A DNA stretch of 64,000 nt from Saccharopolyspora shandongensis (GCF_900106995.1 NZ_FNOK01000002.1:124001-188000), one strand, 5' to 3'. Positions 25,447-34,292 are shown, numbered from the stretch's first letter. The notes: generated by a model from the sequence alone, not told the origin. A program made the numbers and translations.

Positions 25447-26817
25447 TCACACCCGACGGAACCGCCGGACGGCCTCGAACAGGTCGCGGACGTCGGAGTT
25501 CATCCGGTGCTTGCCCGCTTCGAGTTCCAGCGGCTTGAGCCGGTCGGCGACGCGCTGGGACTTGACCCGCTCGCCGTGCTCCAGCGCCCGGCGCCCGACC
25601 TTGACGCCCTCCTGCAGGTCGCCGGCCCGGATGTGGTTGGTGGCTTGCAGGCTCAGGCCGAAGACGTGGGTGCGCGCCATGTCCGAGCCGTAGGCCTCAT
25701 TGCACTTGATGGTCTCGGCGACGGCGATCGACGCGTGCTTCTTGGGGTCGAACACCGACAGCGCGTCGTGCGCGGAGCCGATCATGCCGTGCAGGTCGTT
25801 CTCGGTGAAGAAGCGCACCCAGTCGGGCGCCTCGTCGGCGCGGGCGCGGGCGAACTCGTCCTTGGTGCGGCCGACCATCTTCTGCACCTGGTCCGGCTTG
25901 TTCAGCATGCCGTAGGCCCAGGCCTCGTTGGCGCACAGCACGGCCACGGTCAGCGCGGAACCGGAGTCCTGCGCGGCGATCTGGCCCAGCTGGAACAGCT
26001 TCAGCGCCTCGTTGGGCTCCTCGTAGTGCAGGTAGACGCGGCCCATCCGGTACAGCACGCTGGCCACCAGGCCGTCGTCCTCGGCCTGCTTCGCGAACTC
26101 CAGCGCCTTGCCGAAGTGGCCGCGGGCGGGGTCGAGCAGGCCCACGTCGAACGAGGTCCAGCCGGCCAGGCTGTGCATGTCCGCCAGCGCCACGAAGAGC
26201 TGCTTGCGCACGGGTTCGGCGGCGCTGGACTCCAGCAGCTGCTGCGCCCAGGACAGCTGGGCCACCACGGCGTCACGGCAGGTTCCGCCGCCGTAGCGGT
26301 AGTCGAGGTCGCGCAAGGCCTTGGTGGCGGCGTGGATCTGCTGCACGTCGGTCATGCCGATCCGGGCCGGCGCCGGGGTCTGGGCGTTGGCCGGCAACCA
26401 GGAACTGGTTTCGGTGCCGAAGACCGCGGCGCCCATCGTCACCGCCGCGGCGTGGGACAGGAACTTCCTGCGCTTCACCGACTCGTCCTCCTCAGCGTCG
26501 GGGGCGTTGGTCGCCTTCGCGACCCGCATCGCGGTCGCCCCGTCGTACGCGAGGCCCATGTAGCCCCGCGGGATACCCAGCCCGTCGGCGATCCGGGCGA
26601 GCACGTCATATGCCATGACCTGCCGCCCCTTGAGGATCTCGGACACCTCGGATTGCGACTGCCCCGTCGAGGCTGCAATCTGTCGCTGCGAAACGCCGTG
26701 CCGGCGAAGCTGCCGGTAGATCTCACTGACGTCCCGCCGGGCCAGTGCATCCCGCATTTCCCGCTCGTTCCAAACGTCGGGTGTAACGGGAGAGCCGCCA
26801 GAACCGATGATGTTCAT
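25447..26817 (-). CDS. XRE-family HTH regulator with TPR domain
   Basis: 456 residues. An N-terminal helix-turn-helix lies at about residues 30-85 (HGVSQRQIAASTGQSQSEVSE, then LARIADGLGIP). A linker includes a twin-Arg-like stretch, KRRKFLSHAAAVTMGAAVFG, odd for a cytoplasmic regulator. A long array of helical TPR-type repeats runs from about residue 150 to the end, with EALKLFQLGQIAAQDSGSAL and similar units. Actinomycetes carry several HTH-TPR regulators of this plan; NsdA, a repressor of sporulation and antibiotic production in Streptomyces, is a related type. It is divergent from two small genes and upstream of the APH-fold kinase gene. Confidence 0.87.
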   Translation of the reverse strand: MNIIGSGGSPVTPDVWNEREMRDALARRDVSEIYRQLRRHGVSQRQIAASTGQSQSEVSEILKGRQVMAYDVLARIADGLGIPRGYMGLAYDGATAMRVAKATNAPDAEEDESVKRRKFLSHAAAVTMGAAVFGTETSSWLPANAQTPAPARIGMTDVQQIHAATKALRDLDYRYGGGTCRDAVVAQLSWAQQLLESSAAEPVRKQLFVALADMHSLAGWTSFDVGLLDPARGHFGKALEFAKQAEDDGLVASVLYRMGRVYLHYEEPNEALKLFQLGQIAAQDSGSALTVAVLCANEAWAYGMLNKPDQVQKMVGRTKDEFARARADEAPDWVRFFTENDLHGMIGSAHDALSVFDPKKHASIAVAETIKCNEAYGSDMARTHVFGLSLQATNHIRAGDLQEGVKVGRRALEHGERVKSQRVADRLKPLELEAGKHRMNSDVRDLFEAVRRFRRV

Positions 26818-27038
26818 TTAGACCCCCTGACGCTCTGCTCGGGCGTTGGTCGCAGAGTAAGGGCACTGCTGCATCCCGGTGAAGCGCGTATCGGTAGAGG
26901 TGATCGGCGGCGGTGAAGTCCACCGACCGCTCGTCGTTGCCGTTGGCCCGGTTATCGCCTGCGCTCTATGCGCGACGCCCGGCCCGTTCCAATCTAGTCA
27001 GCACAGGCAACCGAGCACGAACAGGAACGGTGAGCGAG

Positions 27039-27284
27039 ATGCGGGAAGCACAGAGCGGGAGCGGCCGGTCGGCCGGCTTCCCCTCGGCACCCGCGGACCG
27101 CCGCCGGTGGTGGCGAGTGGACTGCCGAGACGTGGCGAACTCGCACCGCTTCCTGGACGTGCTGGTCAACCGGGACAGGGTGGTGCTCGTCGGACCGCCC
27201 GGCCATTCCGCGGTGTTGTCGGCCAACGGCCTCGGCCAGTTGTCGGTCGCGTTGCGGGATGCCGCTGTGCAGGCGAGAAAGTGA
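27039..27284 (+). CDS. Hypothetical small protein divergent from the HTH-TPR regulator
   Basis: An 81-residue protein (MREAQSGSGRSAG), with core DRRRWWRVDCRDVANSHRFL, a short strand pair RVVLVGPPGHS and a helix ALRDAAVQARK. It resembles the small actinomycete proteins often encoded beside XRE regulators and DUF397-type genes, but I cannot name a family. GTG 27030, three codons earlier, is an equally possible start with AGGAAC close by. The next gene starts 13 bp after its stop, suggesting a two-gene unit. Confidence 0.5.
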   Translation: MREAQSGSGRSAGFPSAPADRRRWWRVDCRDVANSHRFLDVLVNRDRVVLVGPPGHSAVLSANGLGQLSVALRDAAVQARK

Positions 27285-27297
27285 CGGTGACGTTTCG

Positions 27298-27636
27298 GTG
27301 GACGAGATCCTGGGACAGGTGCTGCGAAGTGCGGTGCGAGAGCGGCTCGACGTGTTGACCGAGCTGGCGAACCGCGCGGACGCTCCTTCCTTGCTCTCCG
27401 TTGCGCGTTCCGAACTCCCCCGGCTCACGGAGGGGTGGCGGACGCTGCTCACCGCGCACGACGCCGACGAAAAGGGCAACTGCCCGGAGTGCTCCAGCCG
27501 CTGGCGCCCGCAGAAAGCACCGTGTTCGGTGTGGCGCACGGCTTACGAGCACCTGGTGGCAGGCGCCCTGGCACCCCGTCCCGCACGGCACCAGCGCCCG
27601 GCGCACGCTTTGCGCCCGGCCGCGCCGGTGCCGTAA
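27298..27636 (+). CDS. Hypothetical protein with a CxxC...C motif
   Basis: A 112-residue protein. The N-terminus is VDEILGQVLRSAVRERLDVL, then comes a helical segment ending in EGWRTLLTAHD. A Cys-containing motif GNCPECSSRW about 12 residues before CSVW (CxxC-x12-C) could bind zinc. The tail after about residue 95 is Pro/Ala/Arg-rich. Similar short CxxC proteins are found in many actinomycetes with no assigned role. It follows the 81-aa gene by 13 bp and is divergent from the HTH-TPR regulator. GTG 27298 is the inferred start; a longer frame from 27259 would overlap the preceding gene. Confidence 0.55.
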   Translation: MDEILGQVLRSAVRERLDVLTELANRADAPSLLSVARSELPRLTEGWRTLLTAHDADEKGNCPECSSRWRPQKAPCSVWRTAYEHLVAGALAPRPARHQRPAHALRPAAPVP

Positions 27637-28016
27637 GCCGGCGGACTCGGCCCCGGACAGCAGTACCTCCTCCCCGACCCGGGTCACCGAGAAACCGCCA
27701 GGCGGCGGTCGATGAGCGGCTGGTCGTGATTCCCCGACCTCGACCACTCGATCATCGGCCGCCGCCGCGAAAACTCCACATCGGACCGGCTGGCACGCCA
27801 GCGCGGTCGCCCAGAATTCCGCGGGCCGGTGCTGACGCACTCCCCTCCCCCCGACCGGTGCCGGTCCGCGGACTCCAACCACTCCGGTCACGCCGTTTCC
27901 CCGGACGGCCCCGGAGTCTGGAAAGGCCCTGGAGCTCGATTCCCCGACCGAGCCCAGGGCCTTTCCATATCCGGGTGCATTGTTTTCATTGCCGCAGCAA
28001 CGAGAAGCGGTGCACG
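27637..28016. other. Intergenic region between converging genes
   Basis: About 380 bp without a convincing gene. It contains the terminator listed at 27920-27966. The rest shows no repeat shared with the families noted elsewhere. Confidence 0.4.
27920..27966. terminator. Hairpin terminator between converging genes
   Basis: GGAAAGGCCCTGG...CTCG (27920-27938) pairs with CGAGCCCAGGGCCTTTCC (27949-27966), with a single bulged base and a short loop. On the minus strand it lies 50 bp past the stop of the OYE-family gene. Confidence 0.65.
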
Positions 28017-29114
28017 TCAACTTCGGCGGAAGAGGGCCTCGACCGCCGGGTAGTCGGTGTAGCCCCGATCGTCACCGCCGTAGACGTGGTCGGCGTTCAC
28101 CGGCGCGAGCGGATGACCGCCGGCGAACCGGCGCGGCAGGTCGGGGTTGCTGATGAACAGCCGCCCGAAGGACATCACGTCGGCGAGCCCGGATCGCAGG
28201 ACTCGTTCGCCGGCCTGCTGCGTGGTGGGTTCCGGGCCGTTGAAGTTCGCGATCAGCGTGCCCGGCCACCGGGGCCGCAGATCCGCCAGCGCCGGGTAGT
28301 TCCCGCGTTCGACGATGTGCAGGTAGGCGAGCCCGAGCGGTTCGATGGCGTCGACCAAGGCCCGGTAGGTGCCTTCCGGGTCCTGTTCGGCGATGTCGTT
28401 CTCGGGGTTGTCCGGCGAGATCCGCAGGCCGACTCGGTCTGCGCCGACCTCCGCGACCACCGCTTCGACCGCCTCCACCACCAGGCGCAAGCGGCCGCTG
28501 CGGGAGCCGCCGTAGCCGTCGCTGCGCAAGTTGGTGTTCTCCGCGAGGAACTGCTGGATCAGGTAGCCGTTGGCGCCGTGCAGTTCCACGCCGTCGAAGC
28601 CCGCCCGGATCGCATTGCGCGCGGCAGCAGCGAAATCCCGGATCGTGGCGTCGACCTCGGCGGTGGCCATGGCACGCGGCGTGACGTGGTCGAGCCAGCC
28701 GTCGGCGGTGAAGATCGTGCCGGAAACCGCGCGGGCCGATGGCGCGACGGGCAGCTCGCCGAGCGTCCGCGGGTGGCTCATCCGGCCGACGTGCCACAGC
28801 TGGGCGAAGATGCGGCCACCGCTCACGTGCACGGCGTCGGTGACCTGCCGCCAGCCGGCGACCTGTTCATCGGTGACCAGGCCGGGGATCCCGGGCCCGC
28901 CCTTGCCGAGCCCGTTCGGCCAGATCCCCTCGCTGACGATCAGCCCGGCGGCGGCGCGCTGGGCGTAGTAGTCGCCGGTGATCGCGGCGGGCACGCCGGT
29001 TCGGTCGTCGGCTCGCCCCCTGGTCATCGGGGCCATCGCGATCCGGTTCGGCAGGCTCAGGTGCGCGCCGCGGTACGGCTGCAGCAGCGGGCCGGTGGTC
29101 TCGATCGTGGTCAT
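28017..29114 (-). CDS. Old yellow enzyme family alkene reductase (NemA-like)
   Basis: A 365-residue FMN-dependent TIM barrel that reduces activated C=C bonds with NAD(P)H. Landmarks are LPNRIAMAPMTRGRAD, LWHVGRMSHP, the substrate-binding HGANGYLIQQFL pair (His/Asn), the YGGS loop and the C-terminal MSFGRLFISNPDLP. ATG 29114 has CAGGAGTC upstream. It is the second gene of a two-gene unit, 17 bp after the RidA-family gene, divergent from a MarR regulator. The pairing suggests a response to electrophiles such as quinones or enones. Its specific substrate is unknown. Confidence 0.92.
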   Translation of the reverse strand: MTTIETTGPLLQPYRGAHLSLPNRIAMAPMTRGRADDRTGVPAAITGDYYAQRAAAGLIVSEGIWPNGLGKGGPGIPGLVTDEQVAGWRQVTDAVHVSGGRIFAQLWHVGRMSHPRTLGELPVAPSARAVSGTIFTADGWLDHVTPRAMATAEVDATIRDFAAAARNAIRAGFDGVELHGANGYLIQQFLAENTNLRSDGYGGSRSGRLRLVVEAVEAVVAEVGADRVGLRISPDNPENDIAEQDPEGTYRALVDAIEPLGLAYLHIVERGNYPALADLRPRWPGTLIANFNGPEPTTQQAGERVLRSGLADVMSFGRLFISNPDLPRRFAGGHPLAPVNADHVYGGDDRGYTDYPAVEALFRRS

Positions 29115-29131
29115 GCGTGACTCCTGCGGAT

Positions 29132-29527
29132 TCAGCGGGCCAGGGCGATTGCGTCGATTTCGATCTGCCAGTCCGGCTGGGCCAGCGCGGACACTTCCAG
29201 CAGCGTGTCGGCGGGGTACGGCTCGGCGAGGAATTCGCCGCGCAGCTCGATGACCGCCGGCAGGTTCGCCGCCATGTCGCGGACCAGGATGGTCACCTTG
29301 ACGACGTCCGCGAGGGTGGCTCCGGCCGCGGCGAGCACCCGCTCGACGTTGGCGAAGGCCTGCCTGCCCTGGGTCTTGAAGTCGTCGCCGACGGTGCGGC
29401 CGCGCTCGTCGATGCCCGCCTGGCCGGAAACGTGGATGAAGCCGCCCGCCTTGATCGCCTGCGAGATCCGGTAGGGCTCGTACCAGTCGGGAGTGGTGGC
29501 GATTCGCTCGATGTCGGTGGCGGTCAT
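29132..29527 (-). CDS. RidA/YjgF family enamine/imine deaminase
   Basis: A 131-residue member of the RidA superfamily, small trimeric enzymes that hydrolyse reactive enamine/imine intermediates. Visible are the strands FIHVSGQAGID and VVKVTILVRDM, and the C-terminal IEIDAIALAR. The canonical RidA active-site Arg (in the RxxxxV segment) is replaced by a different context, so it may belong to a RidA subgroup with another substrate. ATG 29527 is the start. It is co-transcribed with the OYE-family gene and divergent from marR across 93 bp containing a likely operator. Confidence 0.88.
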   Translation of the reverse strand: MTATDIERIATTPDWYEPYRISQAIKAGGFIHVSGQAGIDERGRTVGDDFKTQGRQAFANVERVLAAAGATLADVVKVTILVRDMAANLPAVIELRGEFLAEPYPADTLLEVSALAQPDWQIEIDAIALAR

Positions 29528-29546
29528 GACATCCTTCCATTTATTT

Positions 29547-29579
29547 GTATGTGCATGCATATTTTGAGCATTCATGTAC
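29547..29579. promoter_or_regulatory. Candidate MarR operator in the ridA/marR divergent spacer
   Basis: GTATGTGCATGC and GCATTCATGTAC form an imperfect inverted repeat (9 of 12 positions) around a 9-bp AT-rich centre, in the middle of the 93-bp divergent spacer. The spacer is distinctly AT-richer than its surroundings, as expected for a shared promoter. Confidence 0.5.
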
Positions 29580-29620
29580 CTTGGTGTCAACCACCACCGC
29601 CGCGGCACCCGGGAGGCCCG

Positions 29621-30043
29621 ATGGCCGAGACCACCGCCGACGATCAGCTGTGGAGCCGGGTCGTGACGTTGTCCGGCCGGGTGGAGAGCGAACTGGCCAA
29701 GGTCCTGCAGCGCACGCACCGGCTCGGCCTGTCGGAATACCGGGCGCTGTGCCACCTCGCGTGCGCGGACCAGGGCGAGCTGCGGATGCAGGAACTCGCC
29801 GACGCCGTAGGGCTGAACCAGAGTTCGGCGAGCCGGCTGGTCGCCAGGCTGGAATCCGCCGGGCTCACCGTCCGCGACCACTGCCCGGCCGACCGCCGCG
29901 GCGTCTACAGCGTCATCACCGAAGCCGGACGCGACCTGCACGCAGCGGCCCAGCCCACCTATCTGGCAGCACTGGCCACCGCACTGGACCGAGCCGCCGC
30001 CGACCCGGACCTGGCCACCACCGTCAAGACACTCCGCGGGTAG
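29621..30043 (+). CDS. MarR family transcriptional regulator
   Basis: A 140-residue winged-helix dimer. The recognition region LADAVGLNQSSASRLVARLE and the wing with DRRGVYSVIT are typical of MarR repressors. ATG 29621 follows GGGAGG. It is divergent from the ridA-OYE unit, with a candidate operator between them, so it most likely represses that unit and itself until an electrophile or aromatic ligand binds. The 3' side holds two family A palindromes before the converging giant gene. Confidence 0.9.
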   Translation: MAETTADDQLWSRVVTLSGRVESELAKVLQRTHRLGLSEYRALCHLACADQGELRMQELADAVGLNQSSASRLVARLESAGLTVRDHCPADRRGVYSVITEAGRDLHAAAQPTYLAALATALDRAAADPDLATTVKTLRG

Positions 30044-30144
30044 GGCATCCCACCCGGCGAAGTGACCTCTCGCGCACTCCTTGCCGCTGCAGAGGCTGTT
30101 CGGGATGTGGTTGCGGTAGATCGGCTGGTGGCTTCGAAGTGGTG

Positions 30145-30272
30145 CGGCGAACGGCCTGTTCACCTCGCCTATCGGAACAAACGGGCCATTCACTCCACAC
30201 CAGCCGATGCCGGACAGCTGCAGCGAACGGACCGTCCACCTCACCTATCGAGGCGAACAGGCCGTTCACTCC
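30145..30272. repeat. Two copies of the ~52-bp palindrome (family A)
   Basis: Copies at about 30145-30196 and 30220-30272 with arms of the type GCGAACGGCCTGTTCACCTC and GGCGAACAGGCCGTTCACTC. They match the three copies at 207-505 and again lie between converging genes (marR and the giant HAD protein). The rest of the 310-bp spacer shows nothing else. Confidence 0.75.
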
Positions 30273-30355
30273 ACCAGCCAACGACGACTCATCGCTGCGC
30301 CAGCGCGTTCGCGAACAGCCGCTACAGCGACAAGAAGCAGCCCGGTCCTGGGCGG

Positions 30356-33300
30356 CTACCGCCGGCGGAGGCGGGCCCTGGCCGCGAAGTCCGGGTCGAG
30401 CCGGATCCCCGGTGGCGTCCGCGATCCCCTCGGCGCCGGGACCGGCGCGCCGATCGCGCCCGTCAGGTGGGTTCGCTGGGACGGGACCATCAGCCACGGC
30501 TGACGGGGGCCGAGCAGCGGCGAGTACACCGGCACGAAGCCCTGGTCCAGCAGCGAGATCGCGAAGTCCACCGCCACGTTGCCGCGGTCGTCGAGCACCC
30601 CGGTGCCCTGCCAGGGCAGCAGGCCGGAGCCGCCGAGGTAGGTGAACCCGAGGCAGCCCTTGCGGACCGCGCTGAGCGTCAGCCGCACCCGGTTCGGGAA
30701 CATCCGCTCGTAGCCGAACTCCTCGTCGACCTGCATCGTCGCCATGTAGCGGAGCACCGTGTGCCACGCCCGGCGCAATACCGCGCAGCGCGCTTGGCGC
30801 ACCTCGGCCGACACGGTCTGGTCGGTCACGTTGTAGATGTCCGCGTAGACCGCCGTGGACCACTCCAGCCGGTCGGTGCCCGCGGGCACCACGACCGGCA
30901 CCGAATACACCAGCGACATCAGGATTTCCCGGAACAGCCCGATGACGTGCGGCGCGAACTCGCTCAGCTGCGCGGTGCGCAGGTGCACGAGTTCCAGGGT
31001 TCGCAGCGGGTTGTCGGCGATGTCGAAGGACCGCAGCGACTCGGCGAGCAGCCGGCGGTAGCGGGCGACCCTCGCCGCGTGCTCGGCCTTGAGCCCCGGT
31101 AAGCCGAGCCGCTGCTCGGCGACCGCGTCGATCTCCTCGACGGTGGTCCGGTCGCCGATGCCGACCAGGTCGACGTACTCGCGCAGCTTCTTCTGGTAGG
31201 CGTCGGTGATCGCGTGCGGGCGGCTCCGGAAGTGCCTGCCGTCGGTGAGGATGTTGAAGTGCAGGCCGGGCCGGTGCACCGCGCTGACCGCCTGCTGGAG
31301 CTCCCGAAGTCGCGCCATGGCACCGAGTTCGGCGAAGTCCGGCAGCGGGCCGCCGGCCTTGAGCCGGTTCAGGCACTGCTTGACCGGGAAGCCGAGCAGC
31401 ACCACCTCGATGGGCTCGCCGCGGCGCACGAACGGTTCGGCGTCGCGCCGCAGGTCGGCGGGTTGGTAGTTGGCGCGGGAACCCTTGATGAACTGCTTGC
31501 GGGTGAACACGTGGTGCAGGGCCGCAAGCACCTGCTCGGGCTCGCTGCGCTCGTCGATGCCGAACTTCGCCACCGCGCTGCGCCCGGTCCGCGCCGCCGA
31601 CCGGTCCGCGTCGGCCACGACCGAGTCCACGATGGACAGCGATTCCTGTTCGGTCAGGTGCACGGCCCAGCGCTGCGCCTGGCGGTTCTTGCGCAGCGCG
31701 CCGATCTGCAGTTCTTCCAGCGAGTGCGTGTTGGACAGCCGCTGACCGCTGCGCGTGCCGGGGCGCGGCGTGGTCTCGAAGGTGGCGATCACCGCGGCGG
31801 CGTCGGCCACCGGCTGCACCGGAAGTCGTTCGGCGGCCAGCCCGGGGATCTCGACGGCGACCGGGAGCGCCCCGCCGAACTCCTTGGTCACGGCGATGCG
31901 ATTCGCCAGCTCGTCGTCGAAGACCGCCACCACGTCGACGTCGCCGAGCTCGCGGAGCTTCTCCACCTTCAGCTCGGAGGGCGGTCGGCCGCCGTCCTCG
32001 GCCAAGCACAGCAACGTCGCGTCCGGCACCCCGGCGGCGGCCAGCACTTCCTCGGTGTGCTCGCGGAACCGCTCGCGCCGGCCGGTGCAGAACACCACCC
32101 GCCCGCCGGCGTCCTGCACGTCCCAGACGAACCGGGCCAGCCCGGCGTTCACGCTGTCGGTGCGCAGCTTCTCCCGCGGCCGGGCCAGGAACGCGCGGGT
32201 GAAGTCGGAGCGCACCTCTTCCCAGTCGACGGACGGGTAGCGCTCGCGCAGCCCGCTGAGCGCCACGAAGTTGTGCCAGGTGGCGGGGGCGTGGTTCGGC
32301 AGCACCGGCAGCGTTCCGGGGCCGGCCAGCTCCAGGATCCCGCCCGGCGCGCCCGACCGCGGTCCCGAAACCGAGCGGGCGGCGTCCAGGATCCGCTGCA
32401 GCGGCACGAGCCCGCACAGGTCGACGTCGATCACGACCGCGGGCTGCGGCAACCGGTCGTCCCAGCGGCGCCGGCGGGTGCGCTGCTGGACCCGGTCCAG
32501 CACCGATTTCAGCACCGCGTCCTGCGCTTCCGGCACGGTGTGGACGTAGCACTGCAGCGGTTGCTCACCGGAGAGCAGCTCCGCGGTGCGCGGCCCCAGG
32601 AAGCGCAGTTCCTCGGCGATCACCCGGTCGATGGCCCGCCGCACCCGGCTCTCCCGCCGCGCGGATTCGAGGCGGCTGAACCCGGCGCTGAGCTCGTCGA
32701 GGGTCTCCACCAGCGCGCGCGCTCCCGCCGACACCTCGGCGCGGGTCGGCTCGTGGCTCACCCGCAGGTAGTCGGTCACCACAACCCGGCCGGTGGCCTG
32801 CAGCTCCGGCGAGAGCTCGAAGGCGATTCCGCCGCCACCCAAGGCGAACAGCCCGATCCCGTGCACGTCGAGGGCCAGCCGGAAGGTGCGCAGCAGCGGG
32901 CGGACGAAGTGCTCCAGGAAGTACTCGAGCTCGTCCTCGCGCCGCTCGAAGCGGTTGTCCAGCACCACGCGCAGCAGGCCCGGAGTGCCGTCGCCCACCG
33001 GTTGCAGCAGCATGGCCAGGTCGGCCGCGATGGTGCCGCCGGGATGCGTCGGGTGGGCGGGCGCGGGCTCGGCGATGCGGGTCAGCGCGGCCGAACCGGT
33101 GCCGGTGTCCACCACGGCCGCGGGCACCGGCTGCGTGGCGCAGTGCATCCGCAGGTCCGGATCGGATTCCACAATGGACGACAGCCGCTCCCAGCCGCGC
33201 AGCTGGCGCAGCGCGCGCTCGCGGGGACCGGCGGCCTGCAGCTGCACGGTGCGCTCGGGCCCGCTGACGGTGATCCGCTCCGCGGGGAACGGCACGCTGC

Positions 33301-33829
33301 GGTTGGGGCCGAGCACCGCGGCGAAGCAGTCCTCGGCGAGCTGGCGCCGGGTCGAGGTCAGCAGGTCCGCGCGGTCGGCGGGCAGCGGCACCGACCCGCC
33401 GGTGTCCCGGTCCGCGGCCAGCGACCGGGTCAGCCGGTGCAGCCACGCCGGGTCGAACACCCGGCGGGTGCGGCGCAGCCGGACCAGCGCGCGGTAGAGA
33501 TCGGACCAGTTCGGGTCGTCCCCCAGCGGTAGCCCCGCCCCGGCCCCGACGCCGCTGAGCTGCAGCGATCCCATGGTCGAGCGCTCGACCCGCAGGCCGT
33601 AGCCACCGGCGGAGAGCAGGTCGTTCGCGGCCGGGATGGTCAGCGGGTGCCACAGCCCGGGCGGCACGTCCGCGGCCGTGGCGGGCGGGCTCGCCGGTGC
33701 GGCGAGCTCCGCGGACAGTCGCGCGGTCACGGGGCTGCGGTGCGCGTCGCGCGCGTGGCAGCCGAACAGGCACGGGTACCGGCGGCAGGTGTGCCACCGC
33801 ACCAGGTTCTTCCCCCAGTCGATGTCCAC
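30356..33829 (-). CDS. Giant protein: unknown N-terminal domain, HAD-like phosphatase and PvcA/DIT1-like domain
   Basis: 1157 residues, paralogous to the 883-aa product of 21095-23746 but with an extra ~200-residue N-terminus that opens with a Cys cluster (CRRYPCLFGC, residues 15-24). A middle region (about 270-450) aligns with the paralogue's N-terminal domain (HFVRPLLRTFRLALDVHGIG). The HAD motifs are D468/D470 in VIDVD, T582 in CTGRR, K621 and D638/D639 in AVFDDELAN. The PvcA/DIT1-like domain shows GFPVKQCLNRLKAGGPLPDF (813-832), then HRPGLHFNILTDGRHF (852-867) and a C-terminal RVRLTLSA with LPWQGTG, where PvcA has a PWHG-type element. It may make an isocyanide from an amino acid and ribulose-5-phosphate, with the HAD domain handling a phosphate. 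That is an inference. GTG 33829 has no clear ribosome site. Confidence 0.7.
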   Translation of the reverse strand: MDIDWGKNLVRWHTCRRYPCLFGCHARDAHRSPVTARLSAELAAPASPPATAADVPPGLWHPLTIPAANDLLSAGGYGLRVERSTMGSLQLSGVGAGAGLPLGDDPNWSDLYRALVRLRRTRRVFDPAWLHRLTRSLAADRDTGGSVPLPADRADLLTSTRRQLAEDCFAAVLGPNRSVPFPAERITVSGPERTVQLQAAGPRERALRQLRGWERLSSIVESDPDLRMHCATQPVPAAVVDTGTGSAALTRIAEPAPAHPTHPGGTIAADLAMLLQPVGDGTPGLLRVVLDNRFERREDELEYFLEHFVRPLLRTFRLALDVHGIGLFALGGGGIAFELSPELQATGRVVVTDYLRVSHEPTRAEVSAGARALVETLDELSAGFSRLESARRESRVRRAIDRVIAEELRFLGPRTAELLSGEQPLQCYVHTVPEAQDAVLKSVLDRVQQRTRRRRWDDRLPQPAVVIDVDLCGLVPLQRILDAARSVSGPRSGAPGGILELAGPGTLPVLPNHAPATWHNFVALSGLRERYPSVDWEEVRSDFTRAFLARPREKLRTDSVNAGLARFVWDVQDAGGRVVFCTGRRERFREHTEEVLAAAGVPDATLLCLAEDGGRPPSELKVEKLRELGDVDVVAVFDDELANRIAVTKEFGGALPVAVEIPGLAAERLPVQPVADAAAVIATFETTPRPGTRSGQRLSNTHSLEELQIGALRKNRQAQRWAVHLTEQESLSIVDSVVADADRSAARTGRSAVAKFGIDERSEPEQVLAALHHVFTRKQFIKGSRANYQPADLRRDAEPFVRRGEPIEVVLLGFPVKQCLNRLKAGGPLPDFAELGAMARLRELQQAVSAVHRPGLHFNILTDGRHFRSRPHAITDAYQKKLREYVDLVGIGDRTTVEEIDAVAEQRLGLPGLKAEHAARVARYRRLLAESLRSFDIADNPLRTLELVHLRTAQLSEFAPHVIGLFREILMSLVYSVPVVVPAGTDRLEWSTAVYADIYNVTDQTVSAEVRQARCAVLRRAWHTVLRYMATMQVDEEFGYERMFPNRVRLTLSAVRKGCLGFTYLGGSGLLPWQGTGVLDDRGNVAVDFAISLLDQGFVPVYSPLLGPRQPWLMVPSQRTHLTGAIGAPVPAPRGSRTPPGIRLDPDFAARARLRRR

Positions 33830-34292
33830 CCGGCAAGCAGAGCACGTGGCACGGCGGGAAAACGAGGGGCGGCCGGGCAGTAACCCACGATGACCTTTCT
33901 GTCACTGAGAATGACGGCTCGGATCACCCTAGATAGCGACCTTGTGCGCTGACAACATGACTCAATGCATATGCCAACGGTGTAACGCGACAAGATCCGC
34001 AGGTCAGAGACCCGCCCGGAAAGCACCCAATGACCAACCAACGGGGTCTGGTCAAGCTATCAACAAAGAAATCACCCGAACGACTGATACCGTCCCCGGC
34101 ATGTCCGGAGCGCACGACCGCCCGCGGGCCGGGAAACTGTGGACATCGCCGACACCCGGGAAAACCCCCGGAACCAGCCGGTGAACCAGACCGCCGAGTC
34201 GAACTCGGCACCATCTCCCCCAGGGCTCCCCTGAAAGAGAATCCATGGTCGTGGTCGGCAAGATGGTCAGTGAACATGATCAAGGAGTGGCC
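33830..34292. other. Gene-poor divergent spacer, AT-richer than average
   Basis: About 460 bp between the giant gene (minus) and the TetR gene (plus). Short frames exist on both strands but none has coding character. The section from 33900 to 34100 is noticeably AT-richer, as expected for promoters; I could not identify a specific operator. Confidence 0.4.
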
